64,000 nt of DNA from Pratylenchus scribneri (taxonomy: Eukaryota; Nematoda; Chromadorea; Rhabditida; Pratylenchidae): the NCBI GenBank assembly GCA_030063045.1, contig JAQSEB010000093.1, positions 918,429 to 982,428 of the forward strand, written 5' to 3'. The notes under the pieces are model-generated. The model did not search any database. It saw nothing but the letters and a program-made list of their open reading frames with translations, and was not told the origin of the DNA. Made by a program: the position numbers and the translations under genes. Shown here in pieces: positions 1 to 12,312 of this stretch (positions within the stretch are counted from its first letter, which is position 1; each line of letters starts with the position of its first letter).

Positions 1-818
1 GTCAATGGCACTATTTAAAGTTAAAATAAGATTTAAATGGACAATTTTCAGATTTTTGAATATGGCATATTTAAGAGCCAAATTATGCTTTTAAATCTTT
101 AAACGGCATAACTTTAGGCCAAAATATGGTTAAAAATGCCAATGGGGCCTAATATTTTTTAAAAAAGAGTATGGCAGAATTTCGTGATAAAATATAATTT
201 TTTAAATTTACAATGGCACGATTATGGGCCAATATAATTAAATTGAATAATGGATGGCATAATTTTAGGGTCAAAATATGTTTTAAAATGGTCAATATCG
301 ACTTTGAGCTTAAAAATAGCCAAGGATCACAATTCTGAACCAAAATATGGTTAATAAAATGACAAATTGAGCAATGATACAAACAAATTTCTGAAAATAG
401 TCTAAAATTGCCTTATTAGGTATAAACTCAAAAGGTTTTGCCTAGTGGCCGACTCATTCAAATAAAAATTCATAAAAATTCCAAAAATTATTTTTAGTAT
501 GATGTGAAAATATATGCCTTATGCCTTTTTTACTGCTGCTCACCCTTTCCACAATTTATTTATTACGTCAATGCCAAGAATGGATTCTTGGAGGGGAAAT
601 GGGGAAAGGGTAAATTTGATTAAAAATTTGGATGGAAAAAAGGGGCAAAATGGGTAAAAGAAGGGATGAAAGCAATTTTTGCGTTTTCTTTTATTAAACT
701 CAATTGAATGGATGAATAGAATCAAAGATCCAAATTGAACCAAAAAATAATTGACTTATAGGGAAAAACAATTTTTTGAATGGTAAAATTACATGAAATA
801 GAACTGTTTCAGAACCAT
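1..818. other. AT-rich noncoding stretch with degenerate repeats
   Basis: I see no gene here. Up to about 430 the phrase TGGCATAATTTTAGGCCAAA and variants of it return several times with AT filler, which suggests an old, decayed tandem or dispersed repeat. The short open frames have no family resemblance and no coherent splice signals. Confidence 0.5.
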
Positions 819-1133
819 GGGCCATTCTTTTGGTCATAGCTCGAGAAGGAAGCAACCAATTCAGGAAGGCGATAAGCTATTTGAAAGCCCTAAATATCCT
901 CGAAAAAGTGGCTTTTTCTCATTTTTGAAATATTAAAACAATTTGTAAAATGAAATGGCTTTTCCTCAACAAATTCGGGTTTATTACACTCAAATTTATG
1001 TAATTTTTCTAAAAGTCTAGGGTTCTTACAAATTTTAAAGCCACTTTTTAGCGTATATTTTAGGCTTTCGAATTGCATCTCGCCTTTCTAAATTGATAAT
1101 TGCCTCATTGAGCTATGACCAAAAAGAATAGCT
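819..1133. repeat. MITE-like family A, copy 1
   Basis: This is a dispersed element of about 310 bp. Its ends are long inverted repeats of roughly 90 bp: the left end starts GGCCATTCTTTTGGTCATA and the right end reads as its imperfect reverse complement. The centre is AT-rich with no coding capacity. At least seven other copies occur in this window (about 6.94, 8.14, 11.1, 13.14, 13.84, 18.35 and 20.12 kb), plus a half copy near 36.6 kb. I could not define a clean target-site duplication, so the superfamily is unknown. Confidence 0.75.
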
Positions 1134-1994
1134 AAGGGTTATGAAATGTCCAATAACCTAATAAATAAATTGCAGGCGGCTTTGATGTCAACAAAAAATT
1201 AATTTTTTTTTTGCTATGCAAAAATTGATCGGCAAAATTAAAAAGATGAGAAAAGGGGGAGGATTAAAGAAGAAGATGAAGCCTTTTATTGACGGAAACA
1301 GAAGGACAGGAGTGCAAGGGCACCCATATTAAATTCGCCCGAGGCAATAAATGGAGGGAGGAGGCCTTCAAACTTATAAATTGAAAAAATGCGGACATCC
1401 ATATAGCCTCAGGACAGGAGGGTGGCTGGCCAAATATCATATATAAAAATGCTGGGACGGCGGTGGCGGCATTTTTGGCGCGCGTCAAACAAAGTGGATT
1501 TGGGGAAATGGGGGAAGAAAATTGATTGGCCTCTGAAGGGTTGGTTGAAATTGGAATTGGGGGAATGGGAAAATCCGCCTTTGGCACCAATCCGCACTCC
1601 AATCCATTTCCCATTACCACCGGGCCAGCCGTTCTCGTGTTCTCCCCCTTCTTTAGTGTGGCATGATGCATGCATATGCCAGCCGGCCTTCGGCATTTTC
1701 ACCCGCGCAGTTTCCATGGCAGCCTCTTCTCAATGTATTCTCGGCCAAAATTCCCTATCTTCAGGCTATAATGTTGGTATGCAAACCTCGAGAGGGGCGA
1801 ACCAATAAAATTTCCTTACCAATAATTTATCAAATGGATTCAATTTGGAAGGAATTACGAATTCAAATTTATTAAATTGTTCAGAGGTACTAATCAAAAG
1901 GGATGGCATAATTTTTTCAAAAAATTATCAATTTAAGTCCATCTGTCAGCAACTCTTACTAAAAGAGCGATTTTCTATGCATAAATCTATAGAA
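1134..1994. other. Noncoding stretch with a GC-richer island
   Basis: No gene is supported. About 1400-1760 is GC-richer and open in several frames on both strands. The translations are low in information and match no family I recognise. Confidence 0.45.
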
Positions 1995-2640
1995 TTATTA
2001 AACAGGCGGAATTATTCTGTAAGTTCGCCAGGCGGAATTATTCTAAGTTCGCCAGGCGGAATTATTCTATGTTCGCCAGGCGGAATTATTCTAAGTTCGC
2101 CAGGCGGAATTATTCTAAGTTCGCCAGGCGGAATTATTCTAAGTTCGCCAGGCGGAATTATTCTAAGTTCGCCAGGCGGAATTATTCTAAGTTCGCCAGG
2201 CGGAATTATTCTAAGTTCGCCAGGCGGAATTAAAACAGGCGGAATTATTCTAAGTTCGTCAGACGGAATTAAAACAGGCAGAATTATTCTAAGTTCGCCA
2301 GGCGGAATTATTCTAAGTTCGCCAGGCGGAATTATTCTAAGTTCGCCAGGCGGAATTATTCTAAGTTCGCCAGGCGGAATTAAAACAGGCGGAATTATTC
2401 TAAGTTCGTCAGACGGAATTAAAACAGGCAGAATTATTCTAAGTTCGCCAGGCGGAATTATTCTAAGTTCGCCAGGCGGAATTATTCTAAGTTCGCCAGG
2501 CGGAATTATTCTAAGTTCGCCAGGCGGAATTATTCTAAGTTCGCCAGGCGGAATTATTCTAAGTTCGCCAGGCGGAATTAAAACAGGCAGAATTATTCTA
2601 AGTTCGCCAGGCGAAATTATCCTTATTTGTACAAATCTAA
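1995..2640 (+). repeat. 24/39-bp minisatellite, array 1
   Basis: A tandem array of a 24-bp unit that begins GGCGGAATTATTCTAAGTT and ends CGCCA. Some units carry an extra 15 bp (GGCGGAATTAAAACA), giving a 39-bp form. The 24-bp unit is a multiple of three without stops, so it makes an artificial 295-residue reading frame. GGCG at one end and CGCC at the other let each unit form a short hairpin. The same unit recurs in the opposite orientation near 8.6-9.1 kb and 16.5-17.0 kb. Confidence 0.95.
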
Positions 2641-4078
2641 ATGTTTATTTTTATAAAGCCACCGGTGACTCAATTAATGAAACCAAAAGGAACTTTGATA
2701 ATGTTCAATTTCTAACAGATAATTCAAAATAATTAAACCATGTGTCAAATTATGAACAAAATAATATTATTTTGCCTCAAAAATTGCGAGACGTCAAATT
2801 TTCTAGACAATTACTAAAAATTATTTTAGATCATTTTAATATTTTTCTCCATAACAAAAAAAGAAACAAAAATGACTGGAAGGAAGGACACAGTAGAGAT
2901 AGAGACAAATATGAATTACGAATAAAACCTATTATTAAAGGGGGGAAAGGGAGAGGAGGATCGATGTTTACCGTTCGGAAATTCCAACAATAACAATTTT
3001 TGAGGAGTGGACAATGTTCGACAGGCCCAGATTGGCCATACCCATTCGATTTACCCGGCCAGTTTGGGACAAAAAAGGTGAGCGAAAGGAAGGCACCGCC
3101 GACACTGGCACTAAATTGCCTATAAAGAGGAGGAAAACTGCTGGAAGGAATTGAAGTAAAGGAGGAAGGGAGGAAGGGATGGATGGCCAGGAAAGCACGA
3201 AGATTGGCATTGGCACACACGAAGATTGGCGTGGACGGGTGGAGAACTGGAGAAGGGGACAAGCAGCGGGACAAAAATGTGAGGCGAATGGAGGATGTGA
3301 AGATTGGCCAATTGAAGAAAATGTTGAGGGGGAAGAGGAGGAGGGCACTTTAGGGCATTTTAGCCAAAAAAAAGGTGGAGAGGAAAATGTTGAGAAGGGA
3401 AGGAATGGGGGGCAATATGGATATTGGAATTTGGAATGTGCAAGGCTAATGGAAAAATTGTGCAGGAAAATGAGTGAGATTTGGGCGGATTTTCCGGCAT
3501 AATTTTGTGCCTTGATTGGCCCTTGGGCCAATTTTTATATTGGTCCTCCAACCAAAATTGTTTGCCAAAATTGGAATGTGCCATTGGGCACACAACCATT
3601 CTTCTTCAATGGCCTCACATAAGGGGCCCTTAATTCAATTAAGGAGGAAGGGAAGGGGGAAAGAATGACAGAAATTGGATGGAATAGCATTTTGGAATTG
3701 GATGGATGGACGGCACACAAAACGCATTGAGAGGGGATTGTGGCCTGGGGCTGAATGCCATTTCTTCTTTTTACTCCGTCAGTTGTGCCCATTCCATCGT
3801 TTTTGGCCAACACAAAAACTTCTTTGGCCAAAGGATTTAGGCAAATTGTTCCAAAAACGGAGAGGTGGAAGGGGATTAGCCCTCAAAATGAATGAGGGGA
3901 AAACAAACAATTGAATGTGGGAATGTGAATGGGGGAAGGGTTTTTGGCATTTTCGGGGTAAAAGGAACAAAAAGTTGGAAGGGCAAAATGTTTATGGTAA
4001 AGGGAGGGGATTTAGCGTGGGAGAATTCGAATGAATTGAACTGGAATAAGCAAATATTGGAGCAGTTCAAGTTGTTGC
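2641..4078. other. Noncoding, purine-skewed stretch
   Basis: No gene is supported. About 2860-3500 is strongly GA-rich on the plus strand, and this skew creates several overlapping open frames of low complexity on both strands. None has a recognisable domain. Confidence 0.45.
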
Positions 4079-4400
4079 GGCCTATTTGCTTTCAAACGGT
4101 TATAACTCATCGAAGGATAAACCGATTTTGATAATTTTAGTATCAATTTAAAGAGAAAACTACAAGCTATTAAATCATAATAAATTTGTTTAGATTAGTT
4201 GAAAATTAATTGAATTATGCTCAAAAAAAGGCAAAGATTTCGCTAATCCAATTTATACTGAACTCACGCGCTTCAAACGATTACAATTCATTTAATACTG
4301 AACCGATTTCGATAATTTTTGTATCAAATTAAAGGAAAAACATAATGCTCTCGAAAATAAATTTAAATTAATTCAGAATTGGCCGAGTTTAACTCAAAAA
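4079..4400. repeat. Family B inverted-repeat element, two partial ends
   Basis: Two direct copies of the same element end lie at about 4079-4185 and 4270-4385. Each has the core ACCGATTTTGATAATTTT (or a close variant) followed by a TATCAATTTAAAG-like block. The same end is found, paired with its reverse complement, in the complete copy near 5917-6232. Confidence 0.55.
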
Positions 4401-5916
4401 ACCCCGGAATGTTTTCTCATACAATGGTAAAAGTCATTTTTAATGATTTTTGAGCACAATTTTATCAATTCGGAGAACCAATTTAAAAAAAAGTTCTCTT
4501 TTGATAATAAAGAGTTATAGTCAATCACGACCAGCCTGTGGGGTTTACCGAAATTGGGGGATTTAATTTTGACATTGAACTACCTTTTAAATAGACGAAA
4601 TACTCGGGGAGATTTGGATTTTGGAATGGACTGTACGACCCAAATTCATCCCATTTGATTGCTCAATTGAACACCCAAATTCACATTATTTTAGTGCGCA
4701 CCGCCAATTCCATTCCCGTCACCGACCAAATGAAAACCAACTAAAACCGCCAAACATCATCGACTTCAGCCTATTTTTCCCCATTCTCGCGATCGGCCCA
4801 ATCCCCCCTCCGGGTTCGTTCGTATTTTTCTCCCCGTTTTTAACGGCGACCGATCTTCCCTTGTCCCTCCGGGCGAGAACTTAAATCAGCCACCCCCCCC
4901 CCAACCCGTTTAATTGCGTCAATTGTCTTCCCAATAAAACCACCAAAATTTTGTGACCACCATAACAAAATGGAAATCCGCTACCTTCTGCCAATGTTTT
5001 TATTTTTGGAGGGCAAAAAGTACGTCAAATGATGTGGGTGATAATACTAAAATGGCAAATTTGGATTTGGGGAGATTTTGAATAAATTCACAATCAAATA
5101 AATAAAATGGAAAAACCACAACGACTAAAATGGAAATGGTAATTTTTGGCAGGCAATCTGTGCAAAATATGTTTACATTTGTGTTCAAAACAGGCGGAAG
5201 GGGAAAAGGAAATTATGGCAATTATTTTAGTTTTATTTTATTATTGAAAAATTAGCATTTTTTGGGAAGAGAAATTCATTTGGGAGCGAGGCTTCAATAT
5301 CGCCTTTAGGCATTGAATGGTCATCCATATTCAAGAAACCATATTTTCGCTAAAAGGATGAATCATCCAATGACCAAAAAACTTGGCTCTTCAAAATGAC
5401 ATCTAATTAATCCAAAACGGTTTTTTAATGTATCATTATCATGAGTTATTTTGTGGCAAATTGGTTATGTCCAAAACTCGTTTTTGGGGCCATAAAACAT
5501 AGTCAATTTGAGGCTATATTTAAAAATTATAAATGATTTTTGAAGGCAATTTGATAATATTTATTTTTGCATTAGCGGACAAATAATTAATTTTTAGGGC
5601 AATTTAATGCAATTTTCACAATTATTTTAAAAATAATATGAATTAGGAAAGGAAAGGAAGGAGAAGGAGGAGAGGATTGCGCGGATTAATTGTTTTCGAT
5701 TTGGATTGTTTGGGTTTTTGATCGAATTGTGCAAATCCATTTTGCTCATTTCCCACCCCCGCTTCCATATAATCGTCTTCTACCAAGTCTATTACGGAGA
5801 TTTATTTATAAGATAAGAAAAAAGGGGGCATAAACAAATGGATTGGATTTTGGATTGGTGAATGGTGGAGATTACATGTGAACATTGAACACCAATTTTG
5901 GGGGCGCGGTTATTTG
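4401..5916. other. Noncoding stretch
   Basis: No gene seen. About 4640-4910 is GC-richer and contains a C-run near 4890. About 5280-5400 shares the phrases GAGGCTTCAA and ACTTGGCTCTTCAAAATG with intron sequence near 15.7-15.96 kb, so another dispersed repeat probably lies here. Confidence 0.4.
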
Positions 5917-6232
5917 TCGCCATAATAACTCATCAATGACTGAACCAATTTTTGTTTATTTTCTAAACAAATTAAAGATCAAACTGTTTTTTTATCGAAT
6001 GATATAAATTTTATTTAAATTGACTTAAATATCTCATTTAAATTGATCTTTACTATGGATTAGTTATGGATTAGCCAATCAGTGCTTTTTTGGGCATAAC
6101 TTCAACAATTTTAGGCCAATTTGAATAAAATTATTATCATTCGATAGCCAAAAGTCTGCTCCTTAATTTGATACTAAAATCATTAAAATTGATTCAGTCC
6201 CCGATGAATTATTACAAGCGGCGGCAAGTTGG
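5917..6232. repeat. Family B inverted-repeat element, near-complete copy
   Basis: The left end (CGCCATAATAACTCATCAAT onward) and the right end (ending GAATTATTACAAGCGGCGG) are imperfect reverse complements over about 100 bp, separated by an AT-rich centre. No open reading frame lies inside. Related pieces occur at about 4.1-4.4, 22.3-22.95 and 27.7-28.0 kb. It looks like a nonautonomous DNA transposon. Confidence 0.65.
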
Positions 6233-6936
6233 ATCGATTATTTTTGGGAAAAGAAGGCGGAAAGTTTGTTGATATTTTTATTGTTGAATTGAGCCAACCA
6301 GCCGAAACCCAAAGGTAACTAAAACACCTTTTTTGGTGAACGATTACCCAAATCTCCCACCTATCTCCTCCACCATTTAGGCCGTCGCGCCCAATTGAAC
6401 TACTATTTTGAACCCTCGTTTTGAAGGACGATTAAAAGAGGAGGGAATTTCACCTTTTTATGTTCATGATCGGCGCTGGAGGGAAGGCTAAAACCTGAAT
6501 TAAAGAGGAGGAAAAGGGCAAAAGATGGATTGATTGGTGGCGGACGATTTGCTGCCCCCCTCGGGTGTTGTAAATTGGGGGAAATTTTTCGCGAATAATT
6601 GTGATGAAAATGCTGCTGGGTGGGTGGGAATGGGAATTTTGGAATGGATGAAACGGCAAAATGGCGAAAAGGGGATAAAACGGTGGTAGATAGGGCAATT
6701 ATTATTGGAGGCCGATTATTATGTGTGTTTTTGTTGTTTTCAATTGGACCGAAAATCGCCTGGCCCGATCAATTTTTATGGGATGACTCCCAAAAAAGGC
6801 CATTATCGACGAATGGAATGTGAAGGAGGGAGGGGGGATAATCCGCGCATTCCAACGCATACATTTTAGGATTGAACATCAAAAATGGCAAATTAAAATT
6901 CCAAAGGAAGAGTGAAGAGAGGCCATTCAGCATCTG
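6233..6936. other. Noncoding stretch
   Basis: I see nothing coding. Short frames overlap on both strands and are not convincing. Confidence 0.4.
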
Positions 6937-7243
6937 GGCCATTTCTTTTGGTCATATCTCAACAAGATATCAAGAAATACAGGAAAGCGATATGCCCTTT
7001 GAAAGCTAAAAGTATCCTCCTAAAAAGTGGCTTAAAAATTTTTATAAAATTCTTCTTTGTAAAAAAAGTTAAATAACTTTGCGTGCCCGAATATTTTGAG
7101 GAAAAACTGCTTATTTTACAAATTGTGTTAATATTCAAAAATTAGTGAGTCCACTTTTTAGAGGACATTTAGGACTTTCAAATGACATGTACCTTTCTGA
7201 ATTTGGTAGCTTCTTTCGCGAATTATGGCCAAAAGAACGGCTC
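6937..7243. repeat. MITE-like family A, copy 2
   Basis: Same layout as the copy at 819-1133: a left arm from GGCCATTTCTTTTGGTCATA and a right arm containing CCACTTTTTAGAGGACATTT that ends near GGCCAAAAGAACGG. The interior is AT-rich and noncoding. Confidence 0.75.
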
Positions 7244-8136
7244 AAAGAGTAATGAAATAGGGGTACTAATGTACCGTGATGGATACATCTTTTAGTTTGG
7301 TCTCCAATTTGCGCATCATTACAAATTTTGAAAGCCAAATCTGGCCATTGAATGTTCAGCTAATGCGGAAATATGATCTCAGAAATATGGGTAACTCCTT
7401 TTAAATACGCTTTTTTGGCCATAATTATTTTAAACTGATCTAATTTTTTCTACAAATTCGATAGATTTCATCCATCTCTTTCATTAGGCATCAAATAAAA
7501 TGAAAATGTTTTATGGCCTAAAGCTTTATAAAATCTCGCATCGGATTGCTCCCACAAAAGCATTATATGGATTTGTATTACACTGATGACTGATGAGAGT
7601 GGATAAATTTATTGGATTTGTACAATAAGAATTTATGGATGGATTCACTTCTGATCGTCAAAATCAAAGGGAATGAATACATTTTTGATTGAATTGAATT
7701 GAAAATTGGATTACACTGACTGAGTGAAGATTGTCAGCCATTGAATGTGCTGCGCAGTCCTCGGCCATTTGTTTGCATTATTCCGGCCCGCGAGCCAGCC
7801 GAGTGGCCAAATCGCCCATCCATTCCATGCGATCGACCAGTCACCACCCGCCATCACCACCGGCCGAATGGACACGATGGCCATTCCATCAACAATTTCC
7901 GTTGGCCCCCATTCTCGACCATTTCCCGAACAAAACAATGGAAGGGGAAGAGGGGGGACCATTCCCGACAATCCCCCCCCCCCCCCTTCAATTCCATCCA
8001 TTCAATTTTCTAATAAAACGTTGAATTGGTAAATATGTGATGATGTGACCAGCAGCAATTTGTGATTTTTATTCATTCAAGGAAGAAAAAGTAAGAGTGA
8101 TTTACAGTAATTGGTTCATTTTCAAAGAAAGTGAAT
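7244..8136. other. Noncoding stretch with a GC-richer island
   Basis: About 7735-8020 is GC-richer, ends in a long C-run (about 7973-7985) and is open in three forward frames at once. Simultaneous openness argues for composition rather than coding. No gene is supported. Confidence 0.4.
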
Positions 8137-8430
8137 AGATTTTTGTCCATAGATCATCAGTGAAGCAATAATCAATCTGATGAGAAGAGGATATATCATT
8201 TTGAAAGACAAGTGTCCTTTACAATTTGGTCATTTTTGAGTTTTATAAAATCTAGGTTGTAAAAAAGTTACATGTCTTTGAGTGAGTATAATAAAGCAGA
8301 ATTTTATTTTAAAAATGGTCTAACAATTAAAAAAAGAAAAGACACTTTTGAGGGCATTTATGGTCTTTTTTATTAGTGCATATTGAATTCTGAATTCGTT
8401 GTTTCTCCGTTGAGCTGCTACAAACAATCT
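8137..8430. repeat. MITE-like family A, degenerate copy
   Basis: Decayed matches to both arms are visible: a GGCGATATGCCATTTGAAAG-like block near 8190 and the GAGGACATTTAGGGCTTTC-like block near 8345. They sit in the expected order and spacing. Divergence is much higher than in the other copies. Confidence 0.4.
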
Positions 8431-8554
8431 TTTAAGTGCTCAATTGTGCTTGACTAATAATAAATTTAATTAAAATATTCTGTCTGTTCAGCGAAAAATA
8501 TTTCGTCCTTTTTAGCTATAAGAATAATATCACCTATTTTTAATTCTACTTGTT

Positions 8555-9155
8555 TTAAATCCGCCTGGCGAACTTAGAATAATTCCGCCTGTTTTAATTC
8601 CGCCTGGCGAACTTAGAATAATTCCGCCTGTTTTAATTCCGCCTGGCGAACTTAGAATAATTCCGCCTGTTTTAATTCCGCCTGGTGAACTTAGAATAAT
8701 TCCGCCTGTTTTAATTCCGCCTGGCGAACTTAGAATAATTCCGCCTATTTTAATTCCGCCTGGCGAACTTAGAATAATTCCGCCTGTTTTAATTCCGCCT
8801 GGTGAACTTAGAATAATTCCGCCTGTTTTAATTCCGCCTGGCGAGCTTAGAATAATTCCGCCTGTTTTAATTCCGCCTGGCGAACTTAGAATAATTCCGC
8901 CTGTTTTAATTCCGCCTGGCGAACTTAGAATAATTCCGCCTGTTTTAATTCCGCCTGGCGAACTTAGAATAATTCCGCCTGTTTTAATTCCGCCTGGCGA
9001 ACTTAGAATAATTCCGCCTGGCGAACTTAGAATAATTCCGCCTGGCGAACTTAGAATAATTCCACCTGGCGAACTTAATTCCGCCTGGCGAACTTAGAAT
9101 AATTCCGCCTGTTTTAATTTCGCTTGGCGAACTTAGAATAATTCCGCCTATTTTT
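8555..9155 (-). repeat. 24/39-bp minisatellite, array 2 (inverted)
   Basis: This array is the reverse complement of the one at 1995-2640. Here the 39-bp form (with TTTTAATTCCGCC) dominates, and a short run of pure 24-bp units occurs near 9000-9090. Few point variants separate the units, so the array is recently homogenised. Confidence 0.95.
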
Positions 9156-11094
9156 AGCATTTTTCAACTTTACTCACACTCAATTAAGATTAATGGTTGG
9201 GAACAAAAAAAAATTTTGTGGAAAATAATTGAAAAATTAATTAAAAATAATATTTTTTATATTTTTTAAAAATTATTTTCCATCAAATCAAAACTCCTGC
9301 TTCCTTTTCAATTTACTAATGAAAATAAATACAAATTCTTTCTCATTTCCATTTTTAAAAGCATTTTTCTTTCATCAAATTCCATACTGTTTTATAAAGT
9401 GCACATTTTTGTTTCTTCCTATCATTCCGTCGTCCATCACCAAATATAAAAGATAAATTAAATTCTTCCACATATAGAAATCAAACTAACTTTTATTGAT
9501 AAAAATTCTGTTTTTTTCGCCATTTCGTTGCCTCTCTGGGTTGGGCGATTGTCCGCAACATAAAAAAATGGATAACACCCACGTTTCACTTTTTCTTGCG
9601 ATTATCGACTTTCCTTCCATCAGAGGGAAAAAGAACAAAAATTTATTAGTCTAAAAGAACAGAGTTGAGCGTAAAAGCTTGAGTGAGAGGTTTCTCATAA
9701 GGCCAGAGAATGGAGAACTTGGCCAATATCCACAGGCACTTGTTTTTAACGCCTTTCTCATATTATTTTGCCTTTCTTTTATCTTCTGGGCCATTTATCC
9801 CCTTTTACATTTTCATTCATTCCCGTTCAAATCCTTTTGTCACATACAGTATTTCAGCGGTAGAATTTGCCCCACGGCTTTTTCCTTTGTCACCTTTTTC
9901 TTTGTCTTCTGCTGCTGGTTCTGCTGGGCCTTTTTATATTCAACTCCCCGTTCAATTCCTATTCCTCAAAATGTCAATGGGCAATCCTCCTCGAAACTTG
10001 GCTAAATTTATTTATAGTTGATCAACGGAGAAATATTCGCTAATTTGGAGGATTCATCCCATCTTGCGAAAAACTATCTCCTCTTGAAATTAGTCCCATC
10101 GGTGCCAAAATCCTAAATTTTAATTCATTCGATCCCCGGTCAAGGGCCATATTCCCTAAATTTGCCTGTGCCATAAATCGTAAATCCATTAACCATCATC
10201 AAAATCCTTCTTCATCAAAAGAGGGGGTATGTCTATGTGCCATAAATTTGTCTGTTCCTTCCATAAATCCATCTACCCCACCCCCTTTCAAAATTCTTCA
10301 TTCCCTTTCATCTGCTGAAGGGCTTAACCCTCTAAATTTCTCCCCTTTCCAAAAGAGTGGCACAGAGGCAATGGCCGGTGCCATCGTTTTGTTTCCAGGC
10401 CAACCGCCAAAGTGGGGCGAAGGCGAACATGAATGCGCACCTCCCCTCCCGCTTTTTTTTCACTTTATATGGGTGAAAGTTTTTGGACGGAAAGAGGCGA
10501 GAAATACACAAATGAGGGGGCACGTGAAAAGAGTGAAAAGAAGGCAGCCTCGCCCACCGCCGCCGATGTGTTTGCGCCCACATTGGCCCCACTGCCAGTG
10601 GGGGTTTTGTGTTGCCTGGGCTCTAAATGTGTGTGCGGTGCGACTGCGGCCATGGTCGATGGTTGGGGGACTTTGGGCTGTGGGCGGCTGGTTGGTTGGT
10701 TGTCTATGGCTCCCAACAGCGACGGAATCGACCACTTTCTTTCAGAGTAGATTGATGCAGTTTTACGTGTGTTCCCCCACTTCGCCCAATATTCCTTCTC
10801 TCTCCACCCTTTTTTTTGTTATTTTTCCCGATTACCCCCAATTTTTCTCCTTCGATTTTTAATAGTTTCCCGTTGATTTTTCATTTTTCTTCGTTCATTT
10901 TTGAACAAATTTATGGCATAAAATTGTGCAATTAGCCAATTTTTTCGCTAATTATTTTTTATTCCCTACATATTCAAGTTATTTCCTTCCGTAATATATC
11001 TGGATTTTGACTTCGGCAAAATAGTACGTTTCAGTGCCACCATTACAGTACCTAGCCCACCCTTTTATTTTTAACTTAAATTAATTAGACAAAG
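9156..11094. other. Noncoding stretch with a GC-richer island
   Basis: No gene is supported. A 204-residue open frame at 10248-10862 lies in a GC-richer island (about 10350-10750). Three other frames across the same island are also open, and the translation has no domain or splice context. Confidence 0.4.
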
Positions 11095-11345
11095 GCCAAT
11101 CTGCGAAAGCCATATATCACTGGAAACAACAAAGAGGCTCCTAAAATTTGGCCTTTTTAAATGTAAGGAAATTCTAAAAAAAAGTAGATGTCATTGAGTA
11201 AACCGATATTTGAGGAAAAGTCATTTTTATTATTTTTCATAAAATAAGCCACCTTTTAGAGGACATTTAGGGCTTTCAAATGGTAAATCCCCTTCCAAAA
11301 TTGGTTGCTTCTTTTTTCGAGATATGGCCAAAAGAATTGCCCCCA
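11095..11345. repeat. MITE-like family A, truncated copy
   Basis: The right arm is well preserved (GAGGACATTTAGGGCTTTC to ATGGCCAAAAGAATTG). The left arm is short and strongly diverged, so this copy is truncated or decayed on its left side. Confidence 0.6.
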
Positions 11346-12312
11346 GTTACTGAAATAACGGTAATACTGGTGCCATTTAATACTAATTTATGCCGTAATT
11401 CCTTTTTATTCTACACTTATTCAAATTATTTCATTCCAATCGTCATCGTGATTCTCGGCTTCTCCTCCAACATTTACCCCATTCCTTCACCCCATATACC
11501 CCTGCCTTTTTCAATCCTTGCTCCTTCGCCCTAATTTTCTTCTCTTCATTCAATCCGCCAGCCAGCCACCGAACACAATCCGCTTCAGCCTCCTCCCTTT
11601 AAGCCATCAGTTGCCTCCAATTCCCACTTTGTTCCTTCATTCCTCCAAACTCAGTTGCCCCCACCCCCTCCCCGGGGGCGTTCGCCTCCCTTTCCACCGC
11701 CGCCAGCGGCGACATCGCCTCCTCCCCACCGACGTATTCGACGTACTAATCCGCCACTCCGATGCACACATAGAAGACACGAATGCCATATCCCTTCAGT
11801 TCCATTCCCTTCAATTCCCATTCCCTTTCGAACATTATGGCCACAATTCATTCATTCAGTCAGCCGCCGCCCTCGTCCCCCGTCAACTGCCACCATTTTG
11901 CGTTATTTTTTCTCTTTCCCATTCACAGAGCAGAGCATTTTCATTCCCACCCGCCTTTGTGTTTTTCCACCAACATAAAGCCTCCCCTCTTTAGCCCCCT
12001 CCTTTTCATTCCGCCACCTCCATGTTCCTCCGTTTCTCAGTCAGCCGGCCACTCTCGAGTCTCGACCAGTCGATGCCGTGCCATTTTCATTGGCCGCCAC
12101 TTTTTCCCTCCTTATTTGCCATTCCCTTCCCCTTTCTTATTTTCTCCTTTACCGAATAGAAGTCCGTGTGACGTCAAGCAATAAACAAAAAAACCAGTTA
12201 AACCTCCAAAAAATATATTGACCCGATTTCTTTAATTGCCTAAATTCCTCTAAAATTAAGATCAATCAAATTCATTGACAATTCGTTGATCCAAAAACAA
12301 ATCCTAAAAAAT
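11346..12312. other. Upstream region of the IL-17R-like gene
   Basis: This is C-rich, pyrimidine-biased DNA (about 11500-12150) just upstream of the signal-peptide exon at 12313. It may hold the promoter or an untranslated leader. I cannot identify a specific promoter element or a trans-splice site, and the overlapping open frames are compositional. Confidence 0.35.

Noticed and set aside
1845..2732. 295-codon open frame of SSPGGIIL repeats
   Set aside because: It is produced by a 24-bp minisatellite (a multiple of three) and has no non-repeat domain. Two other arrays of the same unit lie in unrelated contexts and frames.
3179..3502. 107-codon acidic, Gly-rich frame
   Set aside because: It reflects a GA-rich strand bias; the opposite strand is open over the same stretch in several frames.
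10248..10862. 204-codon plus-strand frame
   Set aside because: Three other frames across the same GC-rich island are also open. The translation lacks any recognised motif, and no splice or family evidence supports it.
11518..11994. 158-codon plus-strand frame upstream of the IL-17R-like gene
   Set aside because: C-rich DNA opens several frames at once. The composition is Ser-, Pro-, Phe- and His-rich without a domain, so it is more likely leader or promoter DNA.
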